From Zygnema cylindricum (lineage: Eukaryota > Streptophyta > Zygnematophyceae > Zygnematales > Zygnemataceae): DNA of 64,000 nucleotides. Under the pieces are notes generated by a model that did not search any database, was not told where the DNA came from, and saw nothing but the letters and a program-made list of their open reading frames with translations. A program made the translations under genes and the position numbers. Of this stretch, positions 59,709-64,000 are shown piece by piece. Within the stretch, counting starts at the first letter, position 1; every line of letters starts with the position of its first letter. The DNA is taken from NCBI GenBank assembly GCA_037447655.1, contig JBBHKE010001770.1:196704-260703 (forward strand), read 5' to 3'.

Positions 59709-60960
59709 CAATTCCCGATCTCCGCTGAGTGGGAGGAATCCCACAAACAGAGATTGCAGGTAGCGGCTTCTTTGAGACGAAGTCACGAAAAAGAGTTCAA
59801 GGTTTTGATAGATGAGAAGACATTGCCTTCTACGACAAAAGGATGTAAAAGAGGGACCGAATTTCAACATTTTATTCAGGGCCAAATTTTGAAGCCACTT
59901 CCTCGGAAAGTGGTTGATTTGACACCGGAGCCGGCAGGGTTAACAGTGGTCTCCTTATTTTCTGGCATCAGTACGGATTTAGAAGCTTTATTGATGAACG
60001 ACCACCAGATTAGAAGTTATTGGGCCGTGGAAATTTCATCTTCAGCTCGGGCAGCGAGCGAATTTCGACTATTAGAGCTTCACTGATTGTACCCTCTCCA
60101 ATTACCTGTTTCTGCTATTTCACAATCTCATCATCGACTCCCACAAAATGTTGACTTGATTTCCTCGCAACACATCCGAGATTTGGGGGGGGGGTAGATT
60201 TAGTGATAGCCGGCTGGCCTTGTCAGGGGTATTCTCAAGCAGGGAAGGGAAGGGGAAATTGTGACAGTCGGAGTCGTTTATTATATCAAATGGTTTTTAT
60301 TCTCAATCTTTTGCAACTACATGAGCACAAACCGTTGGAATATTTGTTGGAGAATGTCTTTCCTGGTGCGGATCAACGTAGTAAGGTAGTTACTGCTTGG
60401 CAAGAGACAATTCACTATTTAGGGGAGCCTTTGGTGTTTGATGCAGCTCAGATGGGGTCTCGTGCTTATCGTCTTCGCTTGTATTGGACCAATCTTGCTC
60501 CTCTTTCACTGTTGAAGGCAGCCGTGGGATTACAAAAGCGTCCTCCAAACCTCACCGTCGATCAGATTTTGGACAAAGGCCGTACAGCTACTCCTGTCAC
60601 GTCTAAACCTCGACAACCATTTTATGACTGCAACAAATCCGGTCAGCCGAGAGGCGCACTCCCCACTCTTGTTTCTTTTCCCCGGAGAGCTTAGGTTCCC
60701 TTGGCATGATTTTTGACACCAATACACAGAAATGGGATGTGCCTAACATCAATGAACGAGAACGAGCCATGGGTTTTCGCACCAATACTACCGCTGCTCT
60801 TAGCATCTCCCTTGACACCCGTTGCCGTTTGATTGGTCAAGCTATGGATTTACATGCATTACGGTGGTTAGTTGGACTTTCACTATCTTATGGTCCCTTG
60901 CATTCTCACCAGCATCGCGCTTCATTTTTACAAGCTCCAGCTCGCCTGGCTATGCAGGTC
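59709..60960 (+). pseudogene. Cytosine-C5 DNA methyltransferase domain inside the retrotransposon
   Basis: Transfers a methyl group from S-adenosylmethionine to cytosine C5. Motif I (SAM binding) VVSLFSGISTDLEALL at 59946-59993, motif II WAVEISSSARAAS, motif IV with the catalytic Cys IAGWPCQGYSQAGKGRG (Cys codon 60221-60223), motif VI LLENVF (ENV at 60350-60358), motif VIII AYRLRLYWTNL, motif IX PTLVSF, and motif X RAMGFRT ... LIGQAMDLHALRWLVG (60760-60876). The order is canonical, unlike the permuted plant DRM enzymes, and the short target domain suggests a DNMT3-like grouping. TGA at 60084, a ten-G frameshift at 60185-60194 and another slip near 60690 inactivate this copy, but all catalytic residues remain. 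It sits between protease and reverse transcriptase leader. Confidence 0.93.
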
Positions 60961-61059
60961 ACACTAGCGCTTGGGGGGGGGGGGAGAGATAGAAAAATTC
61001 ATCAAAAAAATCCAACAACAGAAAACCCGGGGGGGGGGACCAAAAAAAATAGGGAAGCA

Positions 61060-61368
61060 AGTTTATAGGGTAGAGGATGTTGTGTAGGTGTCTAGTAGGG
61101 TGTTACAAGAAAGAGATAGAGCAAAGGGGTTGGAGGGGGACGAGTTTGATCCGTCCCAGTGGACGAGGCCACCGGAGAGTTTTGCAGCTGTGGAACCGGG
61201 GAAGATGGATTGGATTATTGGGGAATAGTTAGAAGAGAGCCAAAAGTCTAAAATTGTGGACCTATTGGCAAGGGATCGGGATGTGTTTTCATGGGCTGAT
61301 ACAGATGTTGGAATTTACAAGGGCACACCATTTAGGATTGACTTGGTGGACGAATCAACGACGTTTTC
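61060..61368 (+). pseudogene. Reverse transcriptase leader remnant
   Basis: Reads EGDEFDPSQWTRPPESF, KIVDLLARDRDVFSWAD, then GTPFRIDLVDESTTF, the segment that precedes the reverse transcriptase fingers in gypsy elements. The match stops at about 61366 and integrase C-terminal sequence follows at once. The whole polymerase, RNase H and integrase core are missing. In-frame TAG stops occur near 61085 and 61229. Confidence 0.75.
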
Positions 61369-61792
61369 AGCCCGGGGATTTTGTTTATCGGATGCTGCAG
61401 AAAAATGATACTTTGGATATTTCTGCAAGCCGGATTATTTTGAAGGTGGTTGAGGTTTCCCCTAAAGGAGTGCTAACTTTGGAAGGGGCTGACGGCAAGA
61501 GAGTTAAAGATAATCAAATTAATGTGGCTCCTTGCCACCTTCGAGGGCTCGAGGACGAGCCAACATTACATTTCACTTATTTCCCCTCTCCTCCCATTTG
61601 TTCTAATTCTCCCTTGTGTGCCCCTGGTTAGGGAACTACAGACATTTTATTATGTAAGGCATGCAATCGAGATTGGCATTTTTCTTGCTTGCCTACGAAT
61701 TGGGCAGGTCGGGACCAACTTGGCCGACCTTGGTTTTGTGGGGAGTGTGAAATGGGGGTTTGAGCTTCGGTCTTTATGGCTTCTTAGGACAA
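61369..61792 (+). pseudogene. Integrase C-terminus with PHD finger
   Basis: Reads FQPGDFVYRMLQKNDTLDIS, ILKVVEVSPKGVLTLEGADG and NQINVAPCHLRGLEDE, the SH3-like tail of algal and moss gypsy integrases. After a TAG at 61629 the same frame continues ILLCKACNRDWHFSCLP and PWFCGEC, giving the C-x2-C, x4-H-x2-C and C-x2-C spacing of a PHD finger, with an upstream Cys pair in CSNSPLC. PHD fingers bind histone H3 tails and here could guide integration. The second copy lies at 62809-63230. Confidence 0.82.
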
Positions 61793-62026
61793 GGACCTAA
61801 GAAGGGGGGGAATGATTCAGGAGTGAACCCGACGGTCCCAACATTGGGACGGGGTGGGTAACTTTTCTGTCTTTTCATTGTTTTTATCATTTATATGTCC
61901 ACACTAATGTTGTCAGGATGATCATTGTATTCCGACGTATGGAATTCTACACGTGGAGTGTTATTTGTCGCTAAATTTATATATTATTCTTCTTGCATGA
62001 AGCATCACAGCCATGGGCTCGACAGC

Positions 62027-63465
62027 TGTCATGCACGATTATATTTTATAGCCTATGGAGGAATTTCGACCCTATTACGACTTCATTGGATGCGGTTTCG
62101 GACCAATTTTGGAGTTAGTTATTATTGGGCCAGCAGGGCACCAAAAGCTATTTTTGAGAGACGATTTTGACTCCACCGTTTATTATTTTGATCTGGAATC
62201 GAACGTCCTATTAAATTCTATGTAGCGTAGCTGATAGAACTTTACTTTACTTAATTTGGATAATTAGGCTACGAGATATGTTAGGTCAAAGTAGTCTTTT
62301 GGTACAGTTTTTGAAAACTTTGATGTACAGTAACTTTGCAACGGATCATTCAAATACGCTGTATTTTATATTGGTAGATAAAACTTTTTAATACCTTTTC
62401 AATAAGATTTGGTTTGTATTAATCAAATAGAAAAATTCATCAAAAAAATCCAACAACAGAAAACCCGGGGGGGGGGGACCAAAAGAAATAGGGAAGCAAG
62501 TTTATAGGGTAGAGGATGTTGTGTAGGTGTCTAGTAGGGTGTTACAAGAAAGAGATAGAGCAAAGGGGGTTGGAGGGGGACGAGTTTGATCCGTCCCAGT
62601 GGACGAGGCCACCGGAGAGTTTTGCAGCTGTGGAACCGGGGAAGATGGATTGGATTATTGGGGAATAGTTAGAAGAGAGCCAAAAGTCTAAAATTGTGGA
62701 CCTATTGGCAAGGGATCGGGATGTGTTTTCATGGGCTGATACAGATGTTAGAATTTACAAGGGCACACCATTTAGGATTGACTTGGTGGACGAATCAACG
62801 ACGTTTTCAGCCCGGGGATTTTGTTTATCGGATGCTGCAGAAAAATGATACTTTGGATATTTCTGCAAGCCGGATTATTTTGAAGGTGGTTGAGGTTTCC
62901 CCTAAAGGAGTGCTAACTTTGGAAGGGGCTGACGGCAAGAGAGTTAAAGATAATCAAATTAATGTGGCTCCTTGCCACCTTCGAGGGCTCGAGGACGAGC
63001 CAACATTACATTTCACTTATTTCCCCTCTCCTCCCATTTGTTCTAATTCTCCCTTGTGTGCCCCTGGTTAGGGAACTACAGACATTTTATTATGTAAGGC
63101 ATGCAATCGAGCTTGGCATTTTTCTTGCTTGCCTACGAATTGGGCAGGTCGGGACCAACTTGGCCGACCTTGGTTTTGTGGGGAGTGTGAAATGGGGGTT
63201 TGAGCTTCGGTCTTTATGGCTTCTTAGGACAAGGACCTAAGAAGGGGGGGGAATGATTCAGGAGTGAACCCGACGGTCCCAACATTGGGACGGGGTGGGT
63301 AACTTTTCTGTCTTTTCATTGTTTTTATCATTTATATGTCCACACTAATGTTGTCAGGATGATCATTGTATTCCGACGTATGGAATTCTACACGTGGAGT
63401 GTTATTTGTCGCCAAATTTATATATTATTCTTCTTGCATGAAGCATCACAGCCATGGGCTCGACA
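62027..63465 (+). mobile_element. Unit 2: internally deleted copy of the gypsy-DNMT element
   Basis: 62027-62430 matches 53334-53738 and 62427-63465 matches 60989-62024, with only a handful of differences. The two parts meet at ATAGA, which is present at both parental breakpoints (53735 and 60989), so the deletion of roughly 7.25 kb used short homology, as in reverse transcriptase template switching. It retains the leader remnant, integrase tail and PHD finger but no Gag or methyltransferase. Confidence 0.92.
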
Positions 63466-64000
63466 TGGTGTGTAAAGGTTTTTAACAAGTAGAGGGGGTT
63501 GATTATTCGGAAACTTATGCACCGGTTGTTAAGTTTGATTCTTTGAGAATAATAATTTCTATTCCGGCCGCGGGGAAATAGCATATACATCAAATGGATG
63601 TAGAAACGGCCTTTTTTAATGGAGAGTTAGAAGAGGAGGTGTATATGAAGGTGCCCGAGGGTGTGCCTTCGAAAGGAGGAAAAGTATGGCGGCTGCAAAA
63701 ATCCTTGTACGAATTAAAACAAGCGCCGAGGACATGGTACCTTCGTCTTCATAAGATACTTAATAATTATGGTTTTGTTCGTACAGTTTCGGATTCCGGA
63801 GTTTACGTTAAAGCAGAGGGAAAGGACCAAATTATTTTTTCTGTGTATGTTGATGACTTTCTAATGATTAGTGACAAGTTGTCTGTTATTAATAAGTTAA
63901 AAGAGTACCTTAGCATTCATTTTAAAGTGACAGATATTGGAGAAGTAAGGTACATTTTGGGGACAGAAGTCATAAGGTCCAGCGAGAATGTAATTAAATT
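63466..64000 (+). pseudogene. Copia element 2 reverse transcriptase, 3' part (cut by window end)
   Basis: Resumes the frame broken at 53333: CKGF-stop-QVEGVDYSETYAPVVK, HQMDVETAFFNGELEEEVYM, QKSLYELKQAPRTWYL, and an intact catalytic box SVYVDDFLM near 63841-63867, ending at YILGTEVI. One TAA (63484) and one TAG (63579, Gln position) interrupt it. Confidence 0.93.

Larger units (their letters stand above)
53334..63465 (+). mobile_element. Ty3/gypsy-type insertion with DNA methyltransferase, tandem of a long and a short unit
   Basis: The outer ends are TGTCATGC... and ...GCTCGACA, with a perfect 4-bp target duplication TGGT and the copia frame restored outside. Unit 1 (53334-62024) encodes Gag, protease, cytosine methyltransferase, a remnant reverse transcriptase leader, integrase C-terminus and PHD finger. 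Unit 2 (62027-63465) repeats the first 405 bp and last 1036 bp of unit 1. The junction reads GACAGCTGTC, a palindrome formed by the end of unit 1 and the start of unit 2. No pair of conventional LTRs bounds the insertion. Confidence 0.88.

Noticed and set aside
59709-60960. Host methyltransferase gene fortuitously next to a gypsy element
   Set aside because: The frame runs from protease through one TAG into the domain without introns or UTR, the reverse transcriptase leader follows directly, and all lies inside one target duplication.
1-64000. CRISPR arrays, bacterial operons or organellar DNA
   Set aside because: No spaced direct repeats, no ribosome-binding-site-driven gene chains, and the genes are split by GT-AG introns; the window is nuclear eukaryotic.
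1-64000. Fungal repeat-induced point mutation as the cause of C-to-T stops
   Set aside because: The LRR exon structure, Root_cap gene and PHD-type gypsy point to the green lineage, where methylcytosine deamination is sufficient.

Overview
The window is nuclear DNA from a multicellular streptophyte, most likely a charophyte alga or an early-diverging land plant. The evidence is a split LRR gene with five exons of exactly 72 nt and phase-2 introns, a Root_cap-family gene, Ty1/copia elements primed from initiator tRNA-Met (TGGTATCGGAGC), and a Ty3/gypsy element carrying a cytosine DNA methyltransferase and a PHD finger. The species cannot be fixed from sequence alone. Most of the window is transposon sequence in several stages of decay, inserted into or beside a small set of split host genes.

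Layout. 1-3.3 kb: copia gag-pol, minus strand, cut by the window edge. 3.5-8.15 kb: 5'-truncated gypsy pol, an extra ORF after integrase, and a 3' LTR. 9.9-11.2 kb: decayed copy A (+) of an LRR / Cys-rich / Pro-rich gene. 24-14.5 kb: copy B (-), the best preserved, with five 72-nt LRR exons followed by Cys-rich and Pro-rich exons. 24.7-25.2 kb: hAT-type MITE. 25.4-28.9 kb: unassigned decayed purine-rich coding sequence, interrupted by a solo LTR. 29.8-31.7 kb: LTR element with an acidic ORF (-). 33.5-40.2 kb: copia element that carries a piece of a Root_cap gene and sits inside the Pro-rich exon of copy C (-), whose other exons lie at 41.1-43.6 kb and contain a second hAT MITE. 44.5-46.7 kb: split Root_cap gene (-). 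47.5-47.9 kb: LTR fragment. 49.3-53.3 and 63.5-64.0 kb: another copia element, split by the 10.1-kb gypsy-DNMT insertion at 53,334-63,465.

Two things stand out. First, the gypsy insertion encodes Gag, protease and a cytosine-C5 methyltransferase in canonical motif order (I, IV, VI, VIII, X), then jumps from the reverse transcriptase leader directly to the integrase C-terminus and a PHD finger. It is followed head-to-tail by a 1.4-kb internally deleted copy of itself, and the pair is flanked by one TGGT duplication. Second, a copia element has its reverse transcriptase reading frame fused in frame to a Root_cap domain that still contains its host intron, inside matching LTRs.

Almost every element ORF is broken. 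Many breaks are TAG, TAA or TGA where the family has Gln or Arg, as expected from C-to-T decay of methylated DNA. None of the elements shown appears able to move on its own.
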